A stretch of DNA of 64,000 nucleotides from CAVPUA01 sp963708805 (lineage in GTDB: Bacteria; Actinomycetota; Actinomycetes; Mycobacteriales; Jatrophihabitantaceae). The stretch spans positions 868,001-932,000 of the forward strand of contig CAVPUA010000003.1 in assembly GCA_963708805.1 (NCBI GenBank), read 5' to 3'. Each line of letters starts with the position of its first letter. The first letter of the stretch is position 1. The notes under the pieces were generated by a model. The model made no database searches, was not told the origin of the DNA, and worked only from the letters and a program-made list of their open reading frames with translations. The position numbers were made by a program, and so were the translations under genes. Shown here one piece after another: positions 1 through 9,900 of this stretch.

Positions 1-1573
1 CGGTGAGCAACCGGTCGCTCCAGTCCAGCGCGGCCCGCAGCGAGCTGCTCCGATCGCCATTGCGCCTGGATGGCCGGGCGAGGCGGCTGGGATCGGTCTG
101 GACCTGTTCGGCGATCTCGGCGAGCGTGTAGGACTGCGCTCGCGCGGCGGCCAGCTCGATGGCAAGTGGCAGCCCGTCGACGGCCGCGCAGATGCGGTGG
201 GCGAGTGAGCGAGCCGTTTCTGCGTCCAGCGAGGCCAGCCGGGAGGGGGCCACGTCGGCGATGCGGCGAAGAAGCAAGTCGACCGCGGGTGAGGGCTGCC
301 CGTCGGTCGGGAGCGGATCGACGGCGATCAGCTGCTCGCCGGGCAAGCCCAGTGGTTCCCGGCTGGTGGCCAGCAATGTGACCTCGCCGTCGCCTGCGGC
401 CAGCGTCGAGACGATGTCGCTGATCTGCGGCATGAGGTGTTCGCAGTTGTCGATCACGAGCAATGACGCGCGGCCGTGCAGGTGGGCGGTCAACGCGTCG
501 AGCGGTCGGCCGACCGACGGCGGTTGCAGCCCGATGGTCGACATGATCGTCGCCACGATCAAGCTCGGGTCGGAGATCGCGGCCAGGTCGGCGAACCAGA
601 CGCCGTCGTGGAACAGGACGGCCGCCTGCGCGGCCGCCTCCAGGGCCAACCGCGTCTTTCCGGCGCCGGCGGGTCCAACGAGCGTGATCAGCCGGTGGCG
701 GGTGAGCAGGTCGTGGACCCGGTCGAGCTCCCGCTGCCGTCCGAGGATCTCCGACGTCCGCCCGGGCAGGTGCACCTCGACGGCCGTGGCCGGTGCAGCC
801 GCGCGTTGGAGGGCGAGTGCGGGGTCGTTGACCAGGATCCGCTGCTGCAACAGTTGGAGTTCGGCGCCGGGTTCGATGCCGACCTCGTCGAGCAGGGCAT
901 CTCGGGCCGCGAGATAGGCGGCCAGCGCGTCCTCGGTCCGACCGCATCTGTACAGGGCCAGCATCTGCTGCCCGCGCGCTCGCTCGTCGTAGGGCGTCTC
1001 CTGGACCAGCGCCTCGACGTCGGACAGCGCGCGTTCGGCCTGCGCAGTCGCCAGCAGGGCATCGATGCGTCGTTGCCGGATCTGCCGGTGCTGCTCTTCC
1101 AGGCGCGCGACGGCGGCCGCGGCCCACGGCTCGTCCGACAGCGGCTCGTAGGGCCGGCCCCGCCACAGCCGCGTCGCCTCGTCGCAGCGGCGCAGAGCCC
1201 GATCGGGTTGATCGGTAGTCATCAGATCGGCGATCTCGTCAGCCAGCTGGGCGAAGCGCAGCGAGTCGACCTGCTCCGGCGCAACGAAGAGGCGGTAACC
1301 ACCGGCTTGGTTGACGAGCACGGTCGACGGCTCGCGGGCTGGACGGTCGGGTTCGAGCACCCGTCGCAGACGCCACACGTGCGACTCCAGCGTCGAGGCC
1401 GATCCAGGTGACGCGCGCTCTCCCCAGACCGCGTCGACGACGGCGTCGACCGAGACCCGGTGATTGGCGTGGACGAGCAGAATCGCCAGCACCGCGGCTG
1501 GCCGTTTGCCGCCGGGTGACTGCTCGTGTCCGTCGATGTCGATCGACAGCGCGCCGAGGTCTCGGAGTCGCAC
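1..1573 (-). CDS. SARP/AfsR-family regulator with BTAD and NB-ARC ATPase domains (3' end outside window)
   Basis: Transcriptional activator of the SARP/AfsR type, read in one open minus-strand frame of about 524 codons that runs off the left edge. Residues 1-95 form the OmpR-like winged helix (starts VRLRDLGALSIDIDG). A BTAD helical repeat domain follows to about residue 250. An ATPase has a P-loop GPAGAGKT near residue 295 and a Walker B-like LVIDNCEH near 370. The GTG at 1573 is chosen because family members begin at this motif; the frame stays open further upstream. The MFS exporter ends 55 bases upstream on the same strand, so the pair may be a small export or secondary-metabolism unit. 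The target genes cannot be told from sequence. Family assignment is sound. Confidence 0.88.
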   Translation of the reverse strand, partial: MRLRDLGALSIDIDGHEQSPGGKRPAAVLAILLVHANHRVSVDAVVDAVWGERASPGSASTLESHVWRLRRVLEPDRPAREPSTVLVNQAGGYRLFVAPEQVDSLRFAQLADEIADLMTTDQPDRALRRCDEATRLWRGRPYEPLSDEPWAAAAVARLEEQHRQIRQRRIDALLATAQAERALSDVEALVQETPYDERARGQQMLALYRCGRTEDALAAYLAARDALLDEVGIEPGAELQLLQQRILVNDPALALQRAAAPATAVEVHLPGRTSEILGRQRELDRVHDLLTRHRLITLVGPAGAGKTRLALEAAAQAAVLFHDGVWFADLAAISDPSLIVATIMSTIGLQPPSVGRPLDALTAHLHGRASLLVIDNCEHLMPQISDIVSTLAAGDGEVTLLATSREPLGLPGEQLIAVDPLPTDGQPSPAVDLLLRRIADVAPSRLASLDAETARSLAHRICAAVDGLPLAIELAAARAQSYTLAEIAEQVQTDPSRLARPSRRNGDRSSSLRAALDWSDRLLT

Positions 1574-1628
1574 GACCGGACGATATCGAGGATTTCGCTC
1601 GGGACGACAGGTGTGTTGTTGATCTTGA

Positions 1629-3119
1629 TCACGACCCGCCGCGACGAGGAAGCAGTGTCGCCACGGCGGCGGCGGTGAGCAGCGCGGCGGCGGCCGCGGC
1701 CAAGAACGCGATCTGGAAGCCGGCGACGAACGCCGAGTCGGCCTGGGGCGTGATCGGACCGCCGAGGTGAGCCGCTACGGCGAACGACGCGCGGGCCTGT
1801 TCGGCGAGAGCGGCGGGCAGATCGGGCAACGTCAGGCGGGCGCGGTAGACGGCGGTCGCGATGCTGCCGAACACGGCAATGCCCAGGGCGCCTCCGACCT
1901 CACGCGACAAGTCGTTCATCGCAGAGGCGACACCTTGTTGGGACGATGGCAGCGCACTGGTGATCGCGCTCGTCGCGGGGGTCATCGCCGCCCCCATTCC
2001 GACGCCGAGAATGAGCAGCCCGACGGCCAGCAGCCAGTACGCCGAGTGGGCGTGCAGCTGGGCGATGATCGCCAACGCCGTCGCGATGCCGACCAGGCCC
2101 GCGGTGCAGACGGCGCGAGACCCGAACCGTTCGGCCAGCTTCGGGGCCAGGCGGGAGGTCGGCATCAGGGTGGCGGCCATCGGAAGCATGCTCGTCGCGG
2201 CGATCAGCGCCGAGTCGCGTCGGACGAGTTGCAAGTACTGCAGGACCAAGAAGATGAAGCCGTAGAACACGAAGAACTGGACGAAGATCGACAGGCTGCC
2301 GGCACTCAGGCGCCGGTGGCTGAAGACCCGCGGATCGAGCATCGGCTGCTCGACACGCAACTCGACGACGACGAAGACGATCAGCACGGCCAGGCCAAGC
2401 GCGAGCCCGAGCAGCGTGCGCATCGAGAGCCACCCGGCGGTGGGTGCCTCGATGATCGAATAGACCATGGCGACGAGCCCGATGACCGACAACACGGCGC
2501 CGACGATGTCGAGGCGGGGCGCATTCTCGTCGGCCGATTCCGGCACGACGGCGAAGGCTCCGACGAGGGCGATCAGGCCGAGCGCGACGTTGACACCGAA
2601 CACCGATCGCCACGAGAACGCTTCGAGCAGCGCGCCCGACGCGACCACGCCGAGCACGGCGGCGCCTCCCGCAACTCCGGCCCAGACGCTGACCGCCCTG
2701 ACCCGCTGAGCGGGCGGGAACGTTCCGGTGATCGTCGACAGCGTCGCCGGCATGACGAGCGCGGCGCCGAGTCCGATCACCGCTCTCAAGGCGATCAGTC
2801 CCGTGGCGTCCGAGGCGGTCATCGCGGCGGCCGAACCGACGGTGAAGATGGCCAGGCCGATGATCAGCAGCCGGCGGCGGCCGTAGCGGTCACCGAGCGC
2901 GCCACCGGGCAGCAACAGCGCGGCGAACGTCAACGAGTACGCGTCGATGATCCACGACAACTGGGTCTGCGACGCGTGCGTCGAGCGGGCGATGTCGGGC
3001 AGCGCGACGTTGAGTGAGGACATGGCGGCCGTCACGGCGGCCAGGGCGAGGCAGACCACGGCGGTGACAGCGCCGTGGCGCACGGCGGCCGGCGCTGGTG
3101 ACTGAAGGGTGGCATTCAT
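1629..3119 (-). CDS. MFS transporter, DHA2 (EmrB/QacA-like) drug exporter
   Basis: A 496-aa integral membrane protein of the 14-helix DHA2 drug:H+ antiporter family. It shows the family start (SSLNVALPDIARSTHASQTQLSWIIDAYSLTFAA, here split over helix 1 and loop 1) and motif A in GGALGDRYGRRRLLIIG. A motif C-like Gly/Ala-rich helix follows. Full length for the family. Its ATG overlaps the TGA of the upstream flavoenzyme by one base (TGATG), which suggests translational coupling and a joint role, for example export of the oxidised product or resistance to it. The substrate cannot be predicted. Confidence 0.9.
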   Translation of the reverse strand: MNATLQSPAPAAVRHGAVTAVVCLALAAVTAAMSSLNVALPDIARSTHASQTQLSWIIDAYSLTFAALLLPGGALGDRYGRRRLLIIGLAIFTVGSAAAMTASDATGLIALRAVIGLGAALVMPATLSTITGTFPPAQRVRAVSVWAGVAGGAAVLGVVASGALLEAFSWRSVFGVNVALGLIALVGAFAVVPESADENAPRLDIVGAVLSVIGLVAMVYSIIEAPTAGWLSMRTLLGLALGLAVLIVFVVVELRVEQPMLDPRVFSHRRLSAGSLSIFVQFFVFYGFIFLVLQYLQLVRRDSALIAATSMLPMAATLMPTSRLAPKLAERFGSRAVCTAGLVGIATALAIIAQLHAHSAYWLLAVGLLILGVGMGAAMTPATSAITSALPSSQQGVASAMNDLSREVGGALGIAVFGSIATAVYRARLTLPDLPAALAEQARASFAVAAHLGGPITPQADSAFVAGFQIAFLAAAAAALLTAAAVATLLPRRGGS

Positions 3120-4525
3120 CAGAGTTCCTCGATGGTGAAGGGATCGGGGACGCGGACGACTTGCCCGGTGGCGAGCACCCGATCCGGGTCGTAGCGATCG
3201 GCGATCCTGCTCAACCGGCTCGCAGTGGGGCCGTCGAAACAGCGGGCGATCGTCGCGGGGTCATCGCTGGCGGCGAAGTTGGTGAGCAGCCCAGGAAGCG
3301 TCCACGCGTCGACAGCCGCGAGAACATCGTCGGCGTGACGGTCGACAGCCACCCTGGTCTCGGGCCGCGCTGGAGCTGACAGGAACAGCGAGAACGCGGC
3401 ATCGCGGTGGCAGACCGCAGATGGGTGCCGTGGCGTCCGGGCGAGCGCGCCGCCGAGTGCTCGCAGCTCGATGATGGTGTGCGGGTTGTCGAGGACCGCG
3501 GCGGCGATGAAGGCGTCGAGGCCTTCGGATGGCAGGTCGGCGAGCAGCGCCGAGCGCGAGGCCACGGGCATCGGGTCGACGGGGTCAGTGTGGATTCGCG
3601 CGACCTCCGCGTAAGGCCGCGAGCGCACGTCGTCGATCAGCGGGGTGGCGACCGAGCGCAGCTCGGCCAGCAGTCGAGCGCCCTCGCGCGGGTCTCCCGT
3701 CCAGGCGAAACGCACCGCGACGGTCGACCGGCCGGCGATCATCGGCGGCAGCTGAGGCAAGGGCGGCAAGTTCATGATCGCGATCGACGTCGTGCCTGAC
3801 TCGGGTAGGTCAGCGGTGAGACGGTGCCATGCGTTCAGCACGGTGGTCGCGTCCGCGGCGGCGAACCAGATGGACCCGCCGTAGAAACGGCTCAGGCGGG
3901 GAAGGTCGAACTCGACCGCGGTGACGATGCCCAGCGTCGCCTTGCCGCCGCGCAGCCCCCAGAAGAGATCTGCATGCTCGCTCGCGGATGCGCGACGGAG
4001 TTGCCCGTCGCCGGTGACGACCTCGAACGCGCGGACGTGATCGGAGGAGATGCCGTAGGTGCGAGCGAACGGACCCAGTCCGCCGCCGGTGAGATAGCCG
4101 ACGACCCCGACGCCAGGCGCGGAGCCGCACAGGGGAGCCAGACCGGCTGGGCACGCCGCATCGAGTACCTGCTGCCAGCGCACGCCGGCACCTACCCGGG
4201 CCCAGGCACCGTCGACATCGACGACGCAGTCGTTCATCGCCCTCGTATGGACGAGCAGGACATCGTCGCCCACCGGCACGGCACCGTGGCCGGAGCTGCG
4301 GACGGCCACGCGAAGGTCGTGATCACGGGCGAACCGCACTGCCGCGACAACATCGTCGGGGGACTGAGCGAACACGACGGCCGATGGGTCGGAGTCGACT
4401 GATTGGTCCCAGGGGTCAGCTTCGCGGTAGAGCGGCGAGCCCCGGCGCGCCACCGGGGCAGTAAGACGGTTGGAGAGCTCATCGAAGGCGTTGCAACGGT
4501 TCTTGCGCACGGACGGGCCGATCAT
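3119..4525 (-). CDS. FAD-linked oxidoreductase, berberine-bridge-enzyme-like
   Basis: A 468-aa flavoprotein of the PCMH/VAO superfamily. The FAD-binding half carries VAVRSSGHGAVPV (around the usual covalent-FAD His) and the glycine-rich GVGVVGYLTGGGLGPFARTYG. The C-terminus has the BBE motif (YDPDRVLATGQVVRVPDPF). The ATG at 4525 is preceded by GAGGAAG at good spacing; upstream codons are open but do not resemble the family. The stop overlaps the MFS start by one base. Such enzymes oxidise alcohols, sugars or alkaloid-like substrates. Next to an exporter and a SARP regulator, a specialised-metabolite or detoxification role is an inference. Confidence 0.85.
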   Translation of the reverse strand: MIGPSVRKNRCNAFDELSNRLTAPVARRGSPLYREADPWDQSVDSDPSAVVFAQSPDDVVAAVRFARDHDLRVAVRSSGHGAVPVGDDVLLVHTRAMNDCVVDVDGAWARVGAGVRWQQVLDAACPAGLAPLCGSAPGVGVVGYLTGGGLGPFARTYGISSDHVRAFEVVTGDGQLRRASASEHADLFWGLRGGKATLGIVTAVEFDLPRLSRFYGGSIWFAAADATTVLNAWHRLTADLPESGTTSIAIMNLPPLPQLPPMIAGRSTVAVRFAWTGDPREGARLLAELRSVATPLIDDVRSRPYAEVARIHTDPVDPMPVASRSALLADLPSEGLDAFIAAAVLDNPHTIIELRALGGALARTPRHPSAVCHRDAAFSLFLSAPARPETRVAVDRHADDVLAAVDAWTLPGLLTNFAASDDPATIARCFDGPTASRLSRIADRYDPDRVLATGQVVRVPDPFTIEEL

Positions 4526-4673
4526 GTGGTCTTCCTCGGGTGGTGGTGGATGAATGATGTCGTCATCGTCGACCCGGCCGCTCCAAATCCGCTCCAACGC
4601 GAGTCGAGCTAAGCGCAGAACATCACGTTGACGAGGTGTGCGGGAAGGGGTCGGCGCGGTAGCGCCGTCGACC

Positions 4674-4704
4674 GAGGGCCTGTCACACCAGGCGGCAGGC
4701 CCTC
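4674..4704 (-). terminator. Hairpin terminator after the secreted FN3 protein
   Basis: A perfect 9-bp inverted repeat (GAGGGCCTG / CAGGCCCTC) with a 13-base loop, starting 10 bases beyond the stop of the minus-strand gene at 4714-5496. No T-run follows, as is common in high-GC actinobacteria. Confidence 0.6.
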
Positions 4705-4713
4705 GCGTCGGAA

Positions 4714-5496
4714 TCAGGCGGCCGCGGTGGTGAACGTCTGATCGGCGCTGAAGTTCGGGCTCTTCAGGTCGCCGGGTCCGGCTGCGTTCTGGACGGCCCG
4801 GTAGTGGTAGGTCGTGCCGGGCTGGAGTCCAGTGAGCTGAGCGATCAGGGTGCCGTACTGGTCGTTGTCGACCAGGGTGCTGTCCGGCAGCACCACGGTG
4901 TGGGTGTAGTCGCCGGCCGCTGGGCCATATTGCACTTCGTACAGGCCGGGCGCGCCGTTGCCGAGACCGTTGTTGTAGTACGTGGTGTCGACGTCCGCGC
5001 TGGTGGCGGCGACGTTGGTGGCGGTGGCCGACTGGATGAACGTCGGGTTGTCGGTGTTGTTGGCCGAGCACTCGTAGCCAGCGCTGAAGTCATAGTCGCC
5101 GTGGATGTTGCGGTTGCCGACGGTCAGGTAGCCATTCGCGTCGCCGGAGTGTCCGAAGCCGTCGCTGGCGACGTAGACGCTCTTCGTCGAGAGGTTGTGA
5201 TACGCGTAGTCGTAGGACTGCGGCCCGTCGGTGACGATGTAGGGGTAGAGCGCAGTGCCATCGGTCTTTTGGGCGCCGCAGTCAAGGGTGACGGTGTGGG
5301 CCGGCGTCGGGTCCTTGAGGTTGGTCGTCGGATAGGTGTACCAGGTGGTGGCGCCGAGTTGATCGCTCCACGACGGCCCTCCGTCGAGGTGGTTGGCGGT
5401 GGGAGTGGCGGCGAACGCGACGCCTCCGGCTAGAGCCGTCGCCGCGACCAGGGCGACGGCGGGGACAGTGATTCGGATGATGCCTCGGTAGTTCAT
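4714..5496 (-). CDS. Secreted protein with C-terminal fibronectin type III-like domain
   Basis: A 260-aa exported protein. The N-terminus is a Sec signal peptide (MNYRGIIRITVPAVALVAA then ALAGGVAFAA). The middle, residues 25-150, is a Trp/Tyr/Thr-rich region I do not recognise. The last 90 residues look like a fibronectin III fold (LTGLQPGTTYHYRAVQN, ending ADQTFTTAAA). The ATG at 5496 is chosen over a longer frame because it starts directly at the signal peptide and has GAGAAGG upstream. No anchor or sorting signal is present, so it is probably released or loosely wall-bound. Function unknown. Confidence 0.8.
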   Translation of the reverse strand: MNYRGIIRITVPAVALVAATALAGGVAFAATPTANHLDGGPSWSDQLGATTWYTYPTTNLKDPTPAHTVTLDCGAQKTDGTALYPYIVTDGPQSYDYAYHNLSTKSVYVASDGFGHSGDANGYLTVGNRNIHGDYDFSAGYECSANNTDNPTFIQSATATNVAATSADVDTTYYNNGLGNGAPGLYEVQYGPAAGDYTHTVVLPDSTLVDNDQYGTLIAQLTGLQPGTTYHYRAVQNAAGPGDLKSPNFSADQTFTTAAA

Positions 5497-5821
5497 GATG
5501 GCCTTCTCGTGTGAGTGTGGCCCGGGCGTTTCTCGGGCACTACGCACACTCGTCGTCCGGCATCCCCAGCGGGCTCCAACGAACGGTGGATGAGCCGGGC
5601 CAAGTCACTGTCGGCTGATCGGTTGACGTCGCAGTTCGGGTCAGGCGCTTGTCTGCAACAACTGACCGCTCGACGTGAGCACTCGGCGGACCTCGAGCAG
5701 CGTGGCCGGGATGACCTCGTGCCGACCCTGATCGTGCCAGGGCAGCGCCGACACGGCGACGCCGTAGCTGACGTAGCACCGACGCCGCCCCCACCGCAGC
5801 TCGGATGCTTCATGTCGTGGC
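5497..5821. other. Intergenic stretch without a convincing gene
   Basis: This stretch between divergent units holds the upstream region of the secreted FN3 gene. Several short frames are open, but none has a believable start, ribosome site or recognisable protein. A minus-strand frame ending near 5641 has mixed composition and could be a gene remnant; I cannot support it as a gene. Confidence 0.4.
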
Positions 5822-5850
5822 TTGGTCCTCGCTACATCCGAACTGATAAT
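5822..5850 (+). promoter_or_regulatory. Promoter for the MazF-like gene, probably leaderless
   Basis: TTGGTC at 5822-5827, a 17-base spacer and GATAAT at 5845-5850 match a housekeeping sigma-type promoter. The predicted start point lies within a few bases of the GTG at 5859, so the mRNA would have no 5' leader. No Shine-Dalgarno sequence precedes the GTG, which agrees. Confidence 0.5.
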
Positions 5851-5858
5851 TTCGCCGG

Positions 5859-6272
5859 GTGCAACGCGGCGAACTGTGGTGGGCACAGATCGACGAGGAG
5901 CGACCGGTGGTTCTGCTCTCGTGTGATGCGTGGCCTGAGGTCCACGTCATGCAGATCGTCGCACCAGCCACGTCGGCCGAGAGACGCGGATTCTTGATCA
6001 TGTCAGGTGACCAGGCGGTCGATGCCGACGTCCGGCGCCGCGTCGTCGCCGAGGCTCCTCCGGTCCAAGCAGTAGGGATCGAGGTCTGGTTCGGCCGTTC
6101 GGAGGGGCTGGCCGAGGAAGGCGTTGCGCGGGTCGCGCTCCCGCAGGACGGGGCGATCTTCTGCACCTGGGCTACCAGGCTCACCGAGGAGTTTCTGATC
6201 GAGCGGATCGGCGCCTGTTCGCCGGAGAAGCTCCATCAGCTCGACGTGGCCCTGGAGTTGGCTGGCGCCTGA
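5859..6272 (+). CDS. PemK/MazF-like toxin-family protein, no visible antitoxin partner
   Basis: A 137-aa protein resembling the PemK/MazF endoribonuclease fold. It begins MQRGELWWAQIDEERPVVLLS, like the family signature RGEvWwvdl..RPvvvlS. It ends SPEKLHQLDVALELAGA, like the usual C-terminal helix. The middle (residues 45-110) is more diverged, with an insertion before the conserved strand. The GTG start is fixed by the family motif and lies just after a -10 element. No antitoxin-like frame (a 60-90 aa AbrB, RHH or Phd type) is adjacent, which is unusual for this family. It may be a solitary regulator-like MazF or act with an unlinked antitoxin. RNase activity is inferred from family only. 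Confidence 0.65.
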   Translation: MQRGELWWAQIDEERPVVLLSCDAWPEVHVMQIVAPATSAERRGFLIMSGDQAVDADVRRRVVAEAPPVQAVGIEVWFGRSEGLAEEGVARVALPQDGAIFCTWATRLTEEFLIERIGACSPEKLHQLDVALELAGA

Positions 6273-6664
6273 GGTCGCACCTGTATCCGTCACACGTGAT
6301 CATCGCTGACGCGAGGCCGCTACCTGGTTGACGCGCTCAACTCGACATGACAGTGCGCGATCGACGGCAGATCCGCGATCTCTCGGTGCCATGGCAGTGC
6401 GGCGGGTCCGGTCTGTGTGGCGGGATGCTCAGGTGCGGCAAGCACGCGCGACGCGAGTGCATGGGCACAGAATGGCAGAGACCCCGGTGAGCCCATCCAT
6501 CGCCTCCAGGGCGCGAGGGCTGCCGATCATGAGGGCCAGTCGGTGGTACCGCGGTGAACAGCGGTAGCGCGCGCCCACGACTCGCCCAGCAGCGCCCATC
6601 GGCCGCGTCCACGATTCGTTGACATTTGTTTACCCGCCATGCAAATCATGGAAGGCTGACCGTC
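6273..6664. other. Intergenic stretch; possible -35 only
   Basis: No gene is supported here. TTGACA at 6619-6624 could be a -35 element for the small gene at 6665, but no good -10 sits at 16-18 bases. Short frames on both strands lack ribosome sites and protein-like composition. Confidence 0.4.
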
Positions 6665-6856
6665 ATGTCGATCTCAGTCGGCCCCGACGCAGTGACTTCG
6701 GCGCGGAAGCACGTAGTCGCACCGGTCGGCCTGTCCAAGATCGAGCACGCTCGACGAATCGAACGCATCGACCGCGACATCCAGATCATGCGCGACTTCG
6801 AGATCGCGGCCCGCATCGCCCGCGCGCTCGCCCACGACAGCCGAAACGACATCTGA
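6665..6856 (+). CDS. Small charged helical protein (63 aa), paralogue of the 54-aa protein at 25310-25474
   Basis: A 63-aa protein preceded by GGAAGG at proper spacing. The last 35 residues are a predicted amphipathic helix (RRIERIDRDIQIMRDFEIA...). They align without gaps to the C-terminal 35 residues of the minus-strand gene at 25310-25474, with 16 identities and the shared pattern AR..ER..RDI...R.F...AR.A.ALA. That similarity supports it being a real gene rather than chance. No family recognised; the spacing suggests a small coiled-coil or helix-hairpin protein. Confidence 0.55.
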   Translation: MSISVGPDAVTSARKHVVAPVGLSKIEHARRIERIDRDIQIMRDFEIAARIARALAHDSRNDI

Positions 6857-6875
6857 GTCTGGGCAAACCTGGTCA

Positions 6876-6898
6876 GCCCCCGAGGCCGGGCTGGGGGC
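6876..6898 (-). terminator. Possible hairpin terminator of the DUF11 gene
   Basis: GCCCCC at 6876-6881 pairs with GGGGGC at 6893-6898 around an 11-base loop, directly after the stop of the giant minus-strand gene and between two convergent genes. The stem is short and has no T-tract. Confidence 0.35.
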
Positions 6899-6900
6899 GA

Positions 6901-9900
6901 CTACGTCGTTCGGCGGCGGGCGATGATCATGAACATGAGGCCCAGGCCGAGTAGGAGCATCCCGAAGTACAGGGGCGTTCGGGTCGGCGCGCCCGTTGCC
7001 GCGAGCGGGGACGGTGCCACGACACCGGTGACGCTGGCCGAGTCCGCCGCCCCGCTCGTCTGCTGCATGGCGCTGACGACGGTGGCGGTGTTCACGATGC
7101 GACCCGGACCGGCCGTCACGCGGGTCAGCAGCGTGATCATCGACGTCGCGCCGTTCGCGATCGACTGCGGCGTGGTGCACGTGACAGTCCCGCCGGACTC
7201 AGCGCACGTCCAGCCGGAACCGCCGGCACTGACGAAGGACATGCCGGCAGGGAGTGGATCGCTGACCGTGGTGGTTCCACTCGTCGCCGACGGACCGTGG
7301 TTGACCACCGTGAGCTGGTAGACCGCCGGTCCACCCGTCTGCAGGTTCGCGTTCTCGATGGTTGCGGTCAGCTTCAGCGCGACGATCGGCGTGATCACCG
7401 TCGGGTCGGACGCCGAGGGCGGCGACCAGGTTCGAGTCGTGCGCGGACGTCGACGAGCGCGGTGTTGATCAGCGTGCCGGTCGCGGTGCCGGCGACGTCG
7501 GCGGTCAGCTGGAACGTCGAGGTCGCGCCGGTCGACAGTGCGTTGGTGCCGCGCAGGTGACGACCTGGCCGGTTGCCATGCAGCTCCAGCCGGCACCGGT
7601 GGTCGAGCGGTACGTCAGTCCGGTCGGCAGGGTGTCGGTGACGGTGAGCGGCCCGGGGTCCTCGGTGAGGCCCGAGTTGGACACGGTGATCGTGTAGGTC
7701 ACCGAGCCGCCGGCGTCGACCTCGCCGGCGTGCGACTTGGTGATCGCCAGGGTCGACACGGGCGTGACTCGCGGCCGAGTCGGTCGAGCTGTTGTTCGCC
7801 GGCACCGGGTCCGGAGTCGACGACGCCACGCTCGCGCTGTTGCTGATGACCGGATAGGCGGCGGCGCCGACGGCGACGACCAGATCGATCACCGGTGCGT
7901 CGGCTCCGGCGACGAGGCCGGCGGCCAGCGTGCAGGTCACGGTGCCCGCGCTCGCCCCGCACGTCCAGCCCGAGGCGGAAGCGGTCGAGACATAGGTCAG
8001 GCCCGCGGGCAGCGCGTCGGTGACCGTCACCGCCGTGGCGTCCGAATCGCCGTAGTTGTGGACCGCGAGCGTGTACGTCGCCTGGGCACCGGGGACGATC
8101 GGACCGGTGTGCGACTTGACGATGCCGAGGTCGGCGGACGGTGGTCACCGTGCCGGTGTCGTCGACCTGGTTGTTGGCCGGCGTCGGGTCGCTCGGTCGG
8201 CGTCGAGCTGACCTCGGCGTGGTTGGTCAAGCGTCGTCCCGGCGGCGACGGCGTGGTCGACGAGCGCGACGACCGTGATCGGGTCGGCCGAGGTGCCGGC
8301 GACCAACCCGGCCGCGCAGGGTGCAGGTGATGGTCGGTGAACCCGCGGCGCCGGTGCAGTTCCACGCCGATCCGGCCGGACCGGCGGCCGAGACGAACGT
8401 CATCCCGGCGGGCAGCGTGTCGGTGACGGTGATCGGCGACGGCCGCGTCGGACGGGCCGGGTCCGAGACGTCGAGGCGTGTAGCTGACGGTTCGTCCGGC
8501 CACCAGCGGGCCGAGTGCGTCTTGGTGATGCGCAGGTCGGCACTTGGCGTGACGCCGTTGACGGTGTCGGTCGACGTCAGGGATCCGCCGCTGGTCGGCG
8601 TGGTCGTCGACACCGTGGCGGTGTTGGTGATCGTGCTGCTCACGTAGCCCGCCGCGACGTGCACGGTCACGGTGATGGTGCTGTTCGTGCCGGCCGGCAT
8701 CGGCTTGTCGAGCGAGCAGGTGACCACCTGGGACGCGTCAGCCGCACACGTCCAGTTGGCCGCGGTCGCTCCTGAGCCGATCGCCGTCCCGGTGGCGCTG
8801 CGAACGTCTCACCGGCCGGGAGCGCGTCGCGCACGACCACCGTTGTGGCGTCGGACGGGCCGGCGTTCGAGACGGCCAGGGCGTAGCTGCCGTCCGTGCC
8901 CGGGATGAAGGCACCGGTGTGTGTCTTGGCGATCGTGAGACTGGCCTCGTGACGACGGGCGTGAAGACGTCGCCGGAGTCGTTCAGTCCCGGGACGTCCG
9001 GCGTCGCTGCTGGTCGCGGTCGCCCGGTTGTCGAGCGAGCCGGCCGGCTCGTCGGCCGGGAGGTGCACGGTCAGCGTGACAGCCGGGAGGGACTGGGACG
9101 ACACGAGCGTTGCCGCAGCGGTGCAGGTCACGTCCTGGCCGGACGCCGAGCAGATCCAGCCCGTACCGGTCGCGGAGACGTACGTCTCGCCGGCGGGCAG
9201 GGTGTCGGTGACGGTGATCGGGCCCGGCGGCATCGGCCGGTCCGTTGTTGGTGACGGTCAGCGTGTACGCGCCGTCGCTGCCGGCGGTGAAGTCGGCGGT
9301 GGTCGCCACCTTCGACACGCGCAGGTCCGCGCTGAGCGCGGGCGACGACGAGTTGTCGGTCGAGGAGTTGTTGGACGAGTCGGGATCGGAGGTCGGGCTC
9401 GACACCGTGGCCGTATTGACCAGAGCGCTGGTCACGCCCGAGTCGACGTGCACGGTCAGCGTGATCGACGCCGCGGCGGTCTGATCAGCCAGCGAGCCGG
9501 CCACGATGCAGGTCACCAGCTGACCTGACGTCGCCGAGCAGTTCCACGACCCGCCGGTCCCGGACACGAAGGTCTCACCCGCGGGCAGTTGATCCGACAC
9601 GGTGATCGGACCGGCCGCATCGGACGGGCCGTTGTTGCGCACGCCGATCGAATACGTCTCGTCCATGCCGGCGGCGAAGGTGCCGTTGTGCGTCTTGACG
9701 ACCGCCAGGTCGGCCTCGGTGGCGATCGGCGTCGGGTCACTGGCAGTGGGGTTGGTCGGTGCGAGCGGGCTCGCCACCGACGCGGTGTTGGTCAGCGATG
9801 TCGCGGTGACCGTCGGAGCGACTGCCACGACGAGCGTGAGCGCGGTCGCGTCGGCACCGCTGGTGAGGGCGCCGGCGTACTGGCAGCTGACCGACGTCGG

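Noticed and set aside
159..1411. Long plus-strand open frames opposite the SARP gene
   Set aside because: They are exact antisense of a continuous, domain-rich minus-strand frame and have Arg/Gly/Ser-biased, family-less translations.
1767..3017. 416-codon plus-strand frame
   Set aside because: Antisense of the MFS exporter; composition is typical of the shadow of a high-GC gene (Arg/Gly/Asp/Gln-rich).
5641..5886. 81-codon minus-strand frame as an antitoxin for the MazF-like gene
   Set aside because: Wrong orientation for a typical operon, no ribosome site, and no resemblance to antitoxin families.
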